DNA of 64,000 nt, from the NCBI GenBank assembly GCA_948470475.1, contig OX419343.1:3948983-4012982 (forward strand), read 5' to 3'. The position numbers and the translations under genes were made by a program. Source of the DNA: Galaxea fascicularis (taxonomy: Eukaryota > Cnidaria > Anthozoa > Scleractinia > Euphylliidae). Under the pieces are notes generated by a model. The model saw nothing but the letters and a program-made list of their open reading frames with translations. It was not told where the DNA came from and ran no database searches. Shown here in pieces: positions 1 to 12,238 of this stretch (its first letter is position 1; each line of letters begins with the position of its first letter).

Positions 1-13
1 TAAATTCTGGATC

Positions 14-128
14 AAATTTTTTACCTAGGTTGAAAATGAAACCCTTTTGTCTTCTAAGCCTAATAATCACAAATTAGCGTTAGGAGACAAAGGAAATTGA
101 TTTTCAACCTAGGTTAAATTTTTTTTTA
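14..128. repeat. Foldback/MITE-like hairpin in an NDUFS1 intron
   Basis: Two arms built around acctaggttgaaaat (left) and attttcaacctaggt (right) face each other, and the pairing continues inward through a cttttgtctt / gagacaaagg segment, so the whole ~115 bp can fold into one imperfect hairpin. No coding capacity. It lies in the intron upstream of the first NDUFS1 exon seen here. The rest of 129-730 is AT-rich intron with a C-rich run near 607-626; no exon was recognised in it. Confidence 0.55.
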
Positions 129-730
129 CCTGAATTTAATTTTTAACTACAACGTACCCATTAGCTCTCTAAGCTTTGACAGGAAGGTATTTTTTTAGTC
201 TGCTTCCAGTATCATATGTGGTTGTTTCCTTTCATAAATCAAAACTTCACTTTCCCTTTCTCTCTATCAAGCAATCTCGCTCTTCAAGTCTGCATTCCTT
301 ACTGCACATGCTTAAAGAATTGAGCAATCCTTGAAGGATTTTGATTGGGTGTTCAAAGTATACAAAAATGGAAGAAAATGGAAGTCCAACATAGCAGTGA
401 ACCCCAAGCATGTCCAATAATTAAATTTTGTACTTCCAGATCAGGACTTTCCAGAGTCTCTCTTGTCTCGACCACCATTTGAAAGGACTGAAGATTGTGT
501 ACCAAGCCATTGAAAAGCTAAAAGCTAATCATTGCAGAATTGTACAAAAGTTTTGAGGGGGGTAGGGGTGGTACTGTAAGCCTCCAATTGTGTGATTCCA
601 GAAAAAAATCCATACCCCCCCCCCCCACCTCCCCTCTGTGACCACTGTTTATAAGGTATGGAAATTAGAAGGATGCTGATCACTCTAAGGGTTTGAAAGG
701 TTAAAAAAAGGGAAATGTTTCTCAAAATAG

Positions 731-3700
731 ATTTTCTTATGATGGTCTGAAACGTCAACGTCTCACCAAACCAATGGTAAAAGATGAAAGTGGCAACCTG
801 ACACCTTGCTCATGGGAGGAAGCCTTGGTGGAAGTTGCCCAGAAAATGAAAGACCTCAGTGGTAAGGAGATGGCAGCTGTGGCAGGTGGATTTGCTGATG
901 CTGAAGCTCTTGTAGCGTTGAAAGACTTGCTGAACAGTTTGGACAGTGAAGGACTGTACACAGAGGAGGGCTTCCCATCCAGTGGCACAGGGTTAGTGCA
1001 TTTTGTGAAATGGGTGTTGTATGTCTGTTGATTCACTCTGACATACATGTACACTGTAGCGCTAATGCTTGATTCTCTTTACAGCAGCCAAATAACATTC
1101 TCAACTCAGTTGAATTCAATTTCTGTTGTCTTTGAAGAATGTGCTGTTCAAATGATGTTTTATGTAACCTTGGATGGGATTTCTTGACAGAACCTTCCGG
1201 CAGAGAATGTTGTAATGACCTTTCAAGACTTTATTTTTATGTATTTTATATTTATTTCTGTGTCTTTCAGAACTGATTTCAGATCCAGTTATATCATGAA
1301 TAGCACCATAGCAGGAATAGAGGTCTGTGAGACTCACCTCAGAGTGATTTGTTATCTGTTTTACCTAAAATACTGAAATAACAGAGGTAGAGATTGTGAG
1401 CAATATGTATAATTTGCAAAAAAGACTATGCAAACTCTATGCCTCAATGAGTCCTACAAAAATTAATAACATAAAACCAATAATTATTTTTCCAGGAAAA
1501 AAGGTTTACAATGTGTTTTTGTTGGTGTGTTACCTCTTGTCAGAGGTCAACTGTAAAAAGAAGTGAGGTACATGTGGTTTTTTCTTATTACCTTACAGGA
1601 TGCTGATGTATTGTTAATTGTTGGCGCTAATCCCAGATATGAAGCCCCACTGGTGAATGCGCGCATTCGAAAAGCGTAAGGAAATTCTTTTTGTTTGTTT
1701 GCAGTAATGTCTTCTCAGTAGAAAACAACGTACATGTTCAGTGTACATACTGAATTGGTCATTTTAACTTGTAGATGGATGCACAATGACCTTCAAGTGG
1801 GATTGGTTGGTACTAAAGTGGATCTCACATACTCTTACGAGGTAAGGAGCCTGTCTCGGTCGATGATCTGTGTCATTCATCTCTTGCCTTTTCTAGCAGA
1901 GCCTTCATATTGGCCATACAAGCAAAGTGCTTGTGTACTACATGCATATAAAGGGGTGTGTGGTTCAAGGCCTTTGTGTAAGTGACTTTAGATCAAATGT
2001 CAAATTCTCCTTGTGATTTGTAGCAAATACAAGATAATTTGGAAGGGAATTTATCAGAAGTCACTTAGGACTTTTTTCTTAACATTCGGCCCTACACGCA
2101 TATTGTGGAGGCAGGATGGCCGAGGGGTTTAGGGCTCTGGATTTCAATGTGGTGAGCCAGGTTCAAATCCCGCTCTGGCCTCTAGCTGGTGTTGTTCTGG
2201 GTGAGTGCCTGGTTCAACTCCTTTCTCATCCTTGTAAATAGCCAACTGGTCTTTCTCCCACCAGTTGCAGTTCTTAACCCTGTTGTTTTCATTTTGTATC
2301 ATTTGTTTCATTGTCCCTCAGAAGCCCCTATTAAGTAAGATTCTCACTTCATCAGAGAAGGCATAACTCATCTTACCTTTAATCCGACCACTAACTTTTC
2401 AAAAGGAGTCTCTACTGGTGGTTTGGAATCTATTACCTGCAAGTGTCAAATCATTAAAATAAGTCAACTACAAGTCAAAGTCAGAGGCCACAAATGTACA
2501 CCTGTACTTCAAGTGAGCATTCAGAGACAGCAAGATTGTGACCAGAGTGGTCAAAAGTCAACGAGTCAAAGGCTGAACTTGAAGAAAACACATCAACCAC
2601 CAGTAAAATGTAAAAACAATGGTAAAAGAAAGTTACATTAAGGCAAACGCACAGCCACAGTCGAATTTGTCAAGCACCATTCTTGTGACTTGGAGACTTG
2701 AATTTTTATGTTTTAGTTATAATTTTCATTTTTCAGTGCCAGTACTAATGTTATGTCTGATGTTTCAGCACCTTGGTGACACCACCAGCACACTGAAAGA
2801 TATCGTTTCTGGAAACCATGCATTTTCAAAGGTAATTAAAATAAATAGAGGGTAATTTTTGAAACAGAATGAATACCTGTGCTTATCTTGTTGTATTATA
2901 TTTCATTGGAGCATGAATTCAACCCAAATTATTCTGTTGGCAGGTTGTGGCGAATGCAGAGCGTCCAATGATATTAGTGGGTAACACTGTTCTTCTTGGA
3001 CAGGAGGGGTCAGCAATTCATCAAACAGTTGCTGACATGTCACTGAAGTTAAAGAAATTAAATCATGTTGAAAAAGATTGGAAGGTCCTTAACGTCTTGC
3101 ACAGGGTATGTAACTGTTTATACAATGGGCATTGTAAACCTCACCTTTTGATTTGTGTAGACTGGAGTTTGTGGTCAGAGTATAGATTCACAATTTAATG
3201 ACATTGTGAGTCAAAGGAAGTCAAAAAGCATTGTATAAAACAGAATAATAGATTTCATTGGTCGGTGTGTTTGTACTTCGATAACTTGTGGTCAGGTTGG
3301 TGTATCAACACTCATTTGTTTATCGCTGTTCTGCTGTTAGGTAGCCAGCCAGGTTGCAGCTCTGGATCTTGGGTACAAACCAGGTGTTAGTAACATGACA
3401 GAAAAACCGAAGCTGCTGTTCTTGCTTGGCGCTGTAAGTTAAGATTGATTGTCAACAGAATAGTTTACATGTATGTTTTAATGCTCTGAGAGACTCAGTT
3501 CTGTAGTACATTCAGCATTTGCCATTTTGACCTCCATTATTTTACCTGCTGTAGTCCTTGAGTGGTGATGGGTAAATGGCAACACTGTTGCCTAACAGGA
3601 GCCCGGTAGACAGGTTCACCTGAAGAATAGCTCTGGGCGCCTTAATTTTTCATGGCAACACCTTTCACTTCATATGTTGGGCTCCTAAGTTCTCAGCGTT

Positions 3701-6700
3701 TAGTTCCGAGGGCCCCTTGAAAATTTTCTTAGGCAGCAGCCTTGAATGGGTGCTGAAGAGTTTCGTTAGATACAAAATATTGTGCGTGATCCTGTAGCCG
3801 GGTGTGAATTCCATGGTGAGCCGAGATTTACATGTGAGATGTTTGTGTCTGCTTGTTTTTGTTTTGTGTATTGTATCATCTCCTTGCTTTGTATACATGT
3901 AGGCAAATTGTCAGTTAAGTGGTTAAGATTGATTCTGTTAATGAGTAATGAGTACTTGTGAGTCGTTTGGGTGTAGTGGGTTGGGCAACCCAGAGTCAAA
4001 GGTCCGGGACGTAATCTGGCTGCTCATTTACAAGGGCCAATAAGGTACAGAACAGTTAATAGAATGTTACCTTAGCATAGCTCTTATAATCCGGTACAAA
4101 GCCAGTCACAATGCAGATATATCTCTAATCACCGAAAAAAAAGAGATGGCGCAAAGAAGGATTGGGTACTGTAGCAGCTCTCATAAGCTCTAAATTTCAT
4201 TGGCAGGCATGTAGTGTAGCACCTCTATTGTTTTTGGGGTAGGGTCCATTGTTTGTGTTGTTTGTTCTTTTGTTCACCTGAAGGGTTCCAAGGCAATCTC
4301 GTGAGACCTTACGAGAGCTGCTACATGCCCCGAAGGATCCCACCTGAAGGTTTACTATGAAACTCAGAACTGTCAGAAAACCGTGAACACTAGAAATAAT
4401 ATGTCTATTGTGTTGCAAAAGAAAACCAATCAGATGAAGGATGGCTAGAAAACAACCTGTAATTTGGTTGGTTGAAGAAAAATACGCATTCTAGTGATAA
4501 CATCATATTGGAAATTACCAAAGTTTGCGTCCACTACAGGAAATAAACTGTTTCTGTAGTTCCTTCCTTGTGATTTAAAAAAATTTTTTTTTTCAATTTG
4601 ACAGGATGCTGGGCTAGTGAAGCGGGAAGATCTTCCCAAAGATTGCTTCATTGTTTATCAGGGTATGCGGGCTTTGTTGATTTCCTTGGGTTAAACATCC
4701 TACACCTTTTCAATGTGTTGTACTCTCCATGTTGCCTTTTGATGCCCCATCGGCATGGCGAGGCTACCCGTAACTCTTACTTTTGATTTGCTCTAAAAAA
4801 ATTATAGTCATACTGCCTTACTGCTATAACAAATGCGAACACTCATACATGTGTTTCCCACAATTTTTAACCGCGGACCGGTTTGCTCAGTTGGTGGTGG
4901 TAGAGCGCCGGATTTCCATGCGGGAGGTGATGGGTTCAAACCCCGGCCGGACCAGCACTCAAGGTCTTTAAATAACTGAGGAGGAAGTGCTTCCTTTGTA
5001 ATGGCATCTGCAAATGGTTAGACTTTGTAGTCTTCTCGGATAATTAAGGACGATAAACCGTAGGCCCCGTCTCACAACTCTTCATAATTCCATCATGATC
5101 GACAAGTGAAGCGAGGGGTTGCTTAGGAATGTTAGTGAAATGAGGCACTCCACAGATATTTTTAACACTCACAGTTATGTCCCTGATTGTTATCTCGTTT
5201 TGGTCGAATCGATTTTCGCTGTTTTTGGGGTCGGCTATTCGTCTTGTGCTCCCAGTCAGTTTGTGGTGGCGGCGGTGAGAGAGAAAAGGAGTGTGGCTCA
5301 TTACCCATACAACTGCTGTAAGAACTCTTCTTAGGCAATCAAATCCTGGTCCTTCCTTATCGCGATGATCACGTGGGTCACTCCTACATTCAGTGCAACG
5401 ATGGATCCTACTGAAGTTGCCTGCGCTAACTGAATACCTATTCCACTTTTCGTTGATTTCGTTTTAAAATCCCATACCACTCGTTTTCCCTGCTTTCTTT
5501 TGCATCATGGATCTTCACTTCATTATAAATATTATCTTCCTGACGTACACGTGTAAGTTGGTGGCATCTGACCACGTGACTTATCCCTTTCAGGTCACCA
5601 TGGTGACCATGGCGCACACATTGCAGACGTCATCCTACCTGGTGCAGCGTACACAGAGAAGACCGCTACGTACGTGAACACAGAGGGGAGGGCCCAGCAG
5701 ACCAGAAGGGCTGTCACACCACCCGTGTACGCAAGGGATGATTGGAAGATCATCAGAGCGCTCTCAGAGGTGAGGAGCTGTCCGGCACTTGCACATGTAT
5801 AATGGGGGTGATAAGTCTTGGGATAATTCCCGTCCCTCCCCTTTACACTGTTGATTTTTAACGATGATTGGAAGCAAGATTTTTCCTTGGACGGCTCGAA
5901 TTTTTTAACATTGTGTGAGTGGAAGGGAGGGGGGGAAGGGGGAGGGGGGGTGGGAGCTCGAAAGAAGAAGAAAAAGAAGATCATGCAAGACTGTTATAAG
6001 GTTAGGGGTACAGTATACCCGGTGAATTTGCTAGTTTTTCAAGTTTGTCAAGTGTCCCAAGGTCTTATGACCCGCATTGTAATATTTGAGAAGTGGTGTC
6101 TTTCTTCTGTCGTCGCGCGTTGCAAGAGGCTTACTCGCATCGAGGAATGCCAAATTTGATAAAGCTTACCTTGTTTTTTTTTTTCTTTTCGTTCTTTTAG
6201 AAAAACATGGTTGTCATAAATGCATCCTTGCTGCTGATATAATGCCAGAAACAATACGAATTTCTAAGTTGTGATGAGCCACTCAACGCACTCCAACAAG
6301 CTCTCTTACCGTAATGTTAAAATGTTGTCAACAATTAGAGTGCATTTGCGTGCGGTAAAAGTTTCTTCTCTTTGGAAAAAACTGAGTTGACAAGAACAAT
6401 TGTATTGTCTTTATTGCAAACATTCGACGTTGAAACTTTATCAACGCTTTGCTTTTGATAGCTGTTACTCGTTTGTAATTTCAAATGGACCATGCGATTT
6501 TGTTTGTCTTGTTTTCTCACTGTTTATCCTTTTTAATAGATCTCCGGAAACGACCTTCCTTACGACAACTTGGACGAAATCAGGCGAAGACTTTCCGAAG
6601 TGTCTCCGAACTTGACGCGGTACGGTGACGTAGAGGAGGCGAACTTCTTCAACCTGGCTTTGGGTCTGATGCAGGTAAGGGAAGAAATCAGAACAACAGC

Positions 6701-9503
6701 AACAACAACAACTTTCTAACTCAAGTGTTCGTAGCCTCGACCCCGTCAAGCAAAGCATTCGTACTGCAGACTTGGAACACTGTACTAGATCTCGCGGACA
6801 AAAGCGCGTACGAAATACACGTTTGTCACTCGGTCATAGAGCGGTTTTCAAGAGGCCATATTCGTATTCTCGGTATTGAACTGGATCTAGCACGAAGTGG
6901 AGGCTCTTGCGGGGGAATACATTTCCATATGAAAAGATTCCCCCGCAAGAGCCTCCACTTCATGCTAGATCCAGTTCAATACCGAGAATACGAATATGGC
7001 CTATTGAGAATCGAAAGTAAATCACGTTTGTTTTGGTTTTGTATTGCTTTGGTCTGTGATTGGCCAGCGAATCTCGCGCCATTTTTCAACCAGTGTGAAA
7101 CAAAACCCAAACCAATCGCGACTTGCGCTCGCGCATTTTCCCGCGCTTTACGCCATTTGCATGTGTTTCGTATTCTTATTGGCTCATTGCACTGTTTCCG
7201 TGAGTTGTTATTGGTCAGAGTAATAACGTTGGTTTTGATGTTTCGACATTCAGTTGAAAACCGCTCTGTTTGCGCTTGTAGTAAGCTGATCTAACTGTTG
7301 TATATGCACCCTCCTATCAACCCACCCCACCCCTCACCACCACCACCACCACCCCGTATTGTCGGGACACTGATGGTGTTTGAAACGACTGCACATGAGA
7401 ATTTCTCGAGCGGATCAACATTGCATTGGGAGAGAGAGGGGAGAGACTGGGAAATCTCTACTGCAGAGTGTTCTATATCAGCAGGGTTTACACGGCGGCC
7501 ATGTTGGAGGTACAAAACATAGTCATTTTCCTTTGCGGAACAAATTTCATTTCATGAATTGATTTTTTCTCATTCATGTGTTTTGTACTTCCATCACGGC
7601 TGCCTTGAAATCCTCGTTAAGGGGGGAGACTCTTAACTACAAACCTGTTGCTAAGGACGCTTACATTGCCGACTGCAAACATAAACTCCAGCGGTAATCC
7701 GCACGATGCGGGTCGCCCGTCGGACTGCCGCCAAAATGGCAGGAAATATAAATCTTGTAAACAAAATAAAATTGTAAAAAACTTTGTCTGTTGCAACAAC
7801 GTTTCGTTTTCTTGAGGTTTCTGGGCTAAGCGGGTTAAAAGTATGCCCAGGCACCAGAAAAAGGCAGTATTGGCTTCTTCAGCACTGAGGAAACGGTGGG
7901 CTAATCGGGAAGATTTGTTGTCGACGCTTTCCACTGCTGACACTGCTACGCAGACCGAAACAGCAGAAAAAAAATCACACGGAACGCAAACCGAAACAGA
8001 GAGCTGTGTGGACATCGGAACAGCGGACGAAATTGTGGCTTTCGCCGCAGATATCAATCAGCAACTGGCTAACCTACCTGTCAGCATCGGTATGAGTGAC
8101 CGCGATGAAACTATGACCGATCGACGAGAAGTTCATACAAAGCAGGTGCAACAAATATTGACTAGATACAGCCATGATTTGAGGAAGGCAACATCCCACA
8201 CGATGGTTGTAGACTCAGAACTTGTTGTTAGCGATATCGATTTTTTGGTGGCGGCATTTGAGTCACAAATTCGCGAAAAGTGTAATGTAAGCGGGCAACT
8301 TTGCATGACGACAAAAACGCAAGTAAAACCAGGAATCGTGGAACTTGAACTAACGTGCATGAAATGCTTCGAAAAAAGTAAACATAAGTCGGACTGCCGC
8401 ACCATTGAGTCAAGGTTTCGACCAAAAGCCTGGCTGCCAAATTACCTTCTGCTATCATTCTTGCTAAACGGTGAATATAATGTACTTGGAACTCTTGGTG
8501 TTAGTCATCTCTCTAAGAGCCAGTGGATTCGTGTCGTGAAGTGGGTCATCCGCACGTAAAGGATCTAAAATTAGCTTACGACGCATGCGCTGATAGTTAC
8601 CAGTCCCAAACTGTCAAAAAGAACGAAAAAAGCCTAAAACTCGGTGGAACAACTTCTTCGGTGATATTTTTTGGGCGAAGACGAAAGATCAAAACATTCT
8701 CTATAATCCCACGTATCGATTTTCCGTTTTATCTCTCAACACAAACGCAATCAAACAAAGTGTGTTAAAAACTCCCTTCAAAGCAGGGTAATTTTCGTGA
8801 TAAGCACAATTTCAACAAATCCTTACGTCAAGACGTTCAAAACAATGCTCTCCGAACATTGGTATTGGCCATTACGAAATTCAAAGGGGAACTGGGGCGA
8901 GTTTCAAATTTTGAAGTAATCGATAAATTGACACCATCACATGAAAGATGACATTGAGATTGGTCATTTGACCAAGTTTGATTCTTTTATGTTGAACAGA
9001 GACCAAGTTATGGACCTTGAAACATGGCTCAAAATCCATACAAACGTCTCTAATTTTGTAACAGCGTCCCCCCAAACCATGGTTTACCAAGAATTTCAGC
9101 CACGGTTGTACCCTCCAATCAGTTAGACACATAGATTCTATTTAGCAGTGGTTATGTGCTCCGTGAAAGCACGGATGACGTTAAAGGCGGTAAGAACAAA
9201 CAAGTGACGGATGTTGTTTCCATGTTTTGACGTCATCCGTGCTGTATCAGATTACACACGCACTGACAAGTGCAATCTATTTGTTTTATACATTGGTTTT
9301 GGGCCAATCGGCGGGCCAATCAAGTCGCGAGGTTTAAGCCGTTGATTGTATGAATTCTCTTTCAGAGCTCCAAAGCACAACCTCCGAAGAAACTCTTGCA
9401 ACCCAGCATTCTGGAACTGAAGGATTTCTACATGACGGACACCATTAGTCGTGCATCTCAGACCATGGCCAAATGTGTGAATGCAGTAAAAACAATGAAA
9501 TGA
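731..9503 (+). CDS. NDUFS1: NADH:ubiquinone oxidoreductase 75-kDa core subunit, 3' part (11 exons)
   Basis: C-terminal part of the largest complex I peripheral-arm subunit, which carries Fe-S clusters and sits in the mitochondrial matrix arm. Exons: 731-991, 1271-1322, 1599-1675, 1775-1841, 2769-2831, 2944-3105, 3341-3433, 4605-4662, 5594-5769, 6540-6674, 9366-9503 (TGA 9501-9503). All have AG/GT borders and the frame is continuous over 426 residues. Recognisable blocks are [96 protein letters not shown] and the C-terminal [19 protein letters not shown]. This is the molybdopterin-oxidoreductase-like fold that has lost its cofactor in complex I. The Fe-S-binding N-terminal region is off the left edge. 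The last intron (6675-9365) is long and full of repeats. Confidence 0.95.
2108..2337 (+). mobile_element. tRNA-derived SINE, family 1
   Basis: The head reads like a tRNA with internal Pol III promoter boxes: a box A-like tggccgaggggtttagg and a box B-like ggttcaaatcc. About 150 bp of unrelated body follows, rich in T and C. A second copy on the opposite strand lies at 30338-30542 in a MUT intron, which supports a dispersed SINE rather than a tRNA gene. Confidence 0.7.
4170..4330. repeat. Possible MITE with short inverted ends
   Basis: The ends carry tgtagcagctctcataag and cttacgagagctgctaca, near-perfect reverse complements, enclosing about 125 bp without an ORF. It lies in the NDUFS1 intron 3434-4604, which otherwise shows nothing recognisable. 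Confidence 0.45.
4872..5090 (+). mobile_element. tRNA-derived SINE, family 2
   Basis: tRNA-like head with a D-arm-like gctcagttggt and a T-arm-like gggttcaaaccccgg, followed by a conserved body (ggaagtgcttcctttgtaatgg ... tctcacaactcttcat). Other copies are at 10384-10700 (+), 34965-35250 (-) and a headless fragment at 37285-37520 (+). It lies in the NDUFS1 intron 4663-5593. Confidence 0.75.
6838..7267. mobile_element. MITE with perfect 14-bp TIRs, carrying a nested 65-bp-arm foldback
   Basis: The ends are agagcggttttcaa (6838-6851) and its exact reverse complement (7254-7267). The right half has repeated CCAATC/GATTGG motifs and a cgcgcattttcccgcgc block, shared with related repeats at 48890-49146, 59690-59990 and more loosely elsewhere. 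Inside the left half lie two 65-bp arms (6854-6918 and 6937-7001) matching at 64 of 65 positions, separated by an 18-nt loop. No ORF; probably non-autonomous. Confidence 0.75.
7494..7605. repeat. Short MITE-like element with inverted ends
   Basis: The left end, ggccatgttggaggtacaaa, is an imperfect reverse complement of the right end, tttgtacttccatcacggc. The interior is about 60 bp and AT-rich. It lies in the last NDUFS1 intron just upstream of the transposase-like ORF. Confidence 0.5.
7843..8559 (+). CDS. Intact 238-codon ORF inside an NDUFS1 intron, probably transposon-derived
   Basis: A single uninterrupted ATG-to-stop frame. The N-terminal third is rich in Thr/Gln with two TQTET-type repeats (near residues 37 and 48). 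The C-terminal part contains [18 protein letters not shown], then [19 protein letters not shown] and a serine/tryptophan-rich end. A C-x2-C pair followed by a hydrophobic 'LL..G' helix resembles, from memory, the N-terminal part of Kolobok-like or other uncharacterised cnidarian transposases; this is a weak inference. No DDE catalytic triad is visible and the downstream 0.8 kb does not continue the frame, so it may be a truncated copy or a domesticated fragment. Its open frame in an intron argues for a recent origin or for selection. Confidence 0.5.
   Translation: MPRHQKKAVLASSALRKRWANREDLLSTLSTADTATQTETAEKKSHGTQTETESCVDIGTADEIVAFAADINQQLANLPVSIGMSDRDETMTDRREVHTKQVQQILTRYSHDLRKATSHTMVVDSELVVSDIDFLVAAFESQIREKCNVSGQLCMTTKTQVKPGIVELELTCMKCFEKSKHKSDCRTIESRFRPKAWLPNYLLLSFLLNGEYNVLGTLGVSHLSKSQWIRVVKWVIRT
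9140..9355 (+). repeat. Dispersed repeat, copy 1 (TGACGTCA-bearing)
   Basis: Shares blocks with 29196-29395: a tgacgtc motif, atcagattacacacgcactgacaa, tttgttttataca, and ccaatcaa..cg.aaggttta near the end. Both copies have the same orientation. It ends about 10 bp before the last NDUFS1 exon, so it supplies sequence close to that splice acceptor. Confidence 0.5.
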
Positions 9504-10226
9504 AAACGGAAAAGAGGAAATTGAGAAGAACAGCTTAATTCTTTTCCAATTTGTAAATAGGCCCTTTTTGAAAGCCAGTGTGTTGCGACTTAGAGCAATG
9601 CCTTGTAACTGGTGGTCTTTACGTTTCTCTGCATGGAAGTGGCGTTTTACGAGGCCTTGGAGATAAATTTATTCTAAATGAAGAGTACTGCAATGGAAAC
9701 GCGAAATACAGATAGATAAGGCGTGGAGGTATAAAGGTCTGTAATGGTTATGAGAGATCAATTTGTTAACTTTGGTAAAATGACTTTTCAGAGTAATTGT
9801 CGAAGCTCGATGATAGAGTATTTCGTACAAGCTAATTTCTGGGTTACCAGTCGGATTCTTGAACCCTTCAACTCTCAGGACTGATTAACATATAACCTCT
9901 CCTCACAATCCCAATACATTATAAAGCAAGTAGGTGATAGCAATAGCCATATTATCAGTTGGAGGGTGTTATCTTGATAGAACCAAATTCTCTCAAGTAA
10001 TTTATAAGGAAACGTATGGCAGCTCGAAGGGAGAATTGATAATGAGATCTTGGGAGTCAAGGGGTTCAAGTAGATTTGTGGTTAAAAGGAAAAGCCAATA
10101 GGAAAAGCGATGAAACATTGTATTTAGTAGTTTGAAAAAAGACCGGAGCTCCATTAACACTCTGAAGTACTCTTTCTGTCAGATTATTTTTGTATAGTTT
10201 CATTCGTTAATCGAATGTCAGTATAA

Positions 10227-10232
10227 AATAAA
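10227..10232 (+). terminator. Poly(A) signal of NDUFS1
   Basis: AATAAA, about 725 nt downstream of the NDUFS1 stop codon and the first canonical hexamer after it. A T/G-rich stretch follows within 40 nt. Confidence 0.6.
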
Positions 10233-10383
10233 CATCTTTTATTCATGAATGAATGTCTATAAGTCTTGTGAGCTTGTATTTACACCCCAGAGACATTTTA
10301 TTCGCCTATTTTAGCACGTTTCAAGGTTATTTAATGAGAACTACGACCAGCATTCGAGTTGTGCAAATGAAGGAGGAATTTAA

Positions 10384-10700
10384 GCGCCGACCGGTTGGCT
10401 CAGTTGGTAGAGTACCGGACTAACGTGCGAGAAGGTGCGGGTTCAAACCCCGGCCGGACCTACACTCAGGGTCTTAAGGAACCTAATCTAATCTTCTCGG
10501 ATAAGGTCTTGCCTCACAACTCTTCTTAATTGATTCTGTGGGAATCTTCTGACGTATTGAATCAGTGATTCTGTGGGACGTTAAAGAATCACTGGGGACG
10601 TAACGAACCCTGGCTGTGACCACTCCTAGTGCTGCTGATCTCTCGAAGATATTGGCTCCTTTGAGCTACTCTAGTATTCGAGGTAAAATAAAGTACATGT
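10384..10700 (+). mobile_element. tRNA-derived SINE, family 2, long copy
   Basis: Head with ggctcagttggtagag and gggttcaaaccccgg; body with tcacaactcttcttaattgattctgtggg, ggacgttaaagaatcac and gaaccctggctgtgaccac. It matches the antisense copy at 34965-35250 throughout its length. Confidence 0.75.
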
Positions 10701-12238
10701 GTGTATGTATTTGAGCAGTTTCTAACGTACTGGCCACTGATTGAACCTACACCAGAGGTAGCCTTTCCTTCTCTCGACCCCGCCCCAATCCTCTCGCGGC
10801 TCGCTTCGCTCGCGCTCGAAAATCTCGCGTGAGACCCCAGTGGAGAGCTTGCTCGCAGGCTACACCAGAGGTGAAGCTACACGAAATTTTAAGAGTAACC
10901 TCTGGGCAATTCCCTTCTCCTTTGACAGCCAGGACTATGGTATCTCTTTTTCAACTGGCATCGAAATAACAGTGGAATCTGACCACAGACGAGAAACTGC
11001 GAAACCGTCAGTAAAATTGGTCAAGGATTTTTACGTTACCCAGATTGCTTTAGACTGATGTGTCTGATACGGAGTCGCATGAATACATCCTTTATTGCCA
11101 CATACCGATTGGAGCTTTCCAGGAACAAAAACTCTGGAGTCAGTCTCGTTGCATACATACTTGGCTACAATCATGGACAAAAGGAGTTGAGACACCACCC
11201 CAAAAAAAATATATTTTTCGTTAAACACGTGAGTTTTCCAATCTCCAATTCTCACACTTCGACTCCCCCCCCCCCCCTTTTCAACGTTGTAATCACGTGA
11301 CAGTGCCCACGGAGCGTATTTCAACTATCGACAGAAAAGACTTTTTTTCAATAACGGATGGACGCTGATAGAGAGCGTCTGTTTTGCTCAAATGTGTCAA
11401 CCCTTTTGTCCACGATTGTAGGAAAAGCAAGTCTAACTTTTGGTACACTTTCGCCATCACTCGGTGTTCCGCCCGAAAAGCATTCTGTCAATTCTCCGTT
11501 TCTCCTATCTTTACTACAGTGAAGCAGTGCTTTGTTCATCAGTCGAAAGGGCTTCGGCTTCTTCAAAGTCGGTGATGATAAACTGAAAAGTCCGCATGCG
11601 TCACTAACGGCATTGCGGTGACGAAGAGCACAGATAAGTCAGGTAAACTTTGTGGCCAGAACAAACGAAAAACACCGTATTCATTGACGGCATCACCACT
11701 ACCCAACTCTGGCTAAGTGGTAACAGGTTGAAGCGTCGGGTAGAGCCCGCCAATCTTGAAACCACGCATGAAGTGAAAATCGTAGCCTCGTACGCACACA
11801 TTCTTTTGAATGTCTGCGTGGGAGGCTTCAGGAATCATGCACCCCTTGTAAACAGACTGTAATGCAAAAGACCTCTCAAAGTTTAATGAATACCGCAACA
11901 ATTAAATACGACTTACCATGCAGCAATTTGTTGTACAAGTTTTCAAGAAAATGTCTCTCGTCGGTTTTACTTGGTCTTAAAGCGCGCGCGCAAAATTACC
12001 TCCAATGAGAATGTTTGATTACATGGCGTCACAATTGCCAGACAGCACCAAGCTTTGATAAGCTTTCTGATTTTAGCAGTTGTATTTTCAGTTTTTAGCC
12101 ATTTATCCCGATGTAGCTTTCACCATTAACTCTCGCCTGGTAACTAGGCAAGTTGCCAGAAATGTAGTTTACACAATGACGTTTCGTTCGTGAGGGAAAG
12201 CAAATTTAAGTTAGTTTGTTGGTCATAGTCTTCGAAAC

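Larger units (their letters stand above)
9504..12238. other. Intergenic region between NDUFS1 and HCN
   Basis: Starts with the NDUFS1 3' UTR (AATAAA at 10227-10232), then a family-2 SINE (10384-10700), a CG-rich tctcgcggctcgcttcgctcgcgctcg stretch near 10790 and a C run near 11265-11278. The remaining part up to the HCN start codon shows no gene I recognise. The HCN promoter should lie here, but no TATA box or initiator can be assigned with confidence. Confidence 0.6.

Noticed and set aside
5595..5984. 129-codon ORF on the minus strand
   Set aside because: It lies opposite NDUFS1 exon 9 and a purine-rich intron stretch; composition explains the open frame.
6465..6758. 97-codon minus-strand ORF with a Cys run
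   Set aside because: Antisense of NDUFS1 exon 10 and a (caa)n repeat; the Cys run comes from the repeat.
6725..7294. 189-codon + strand ORF
   Set aside because: Covers the foldback and the MITE; open by the symmetry of the palindrome, with no protein-like pattern.
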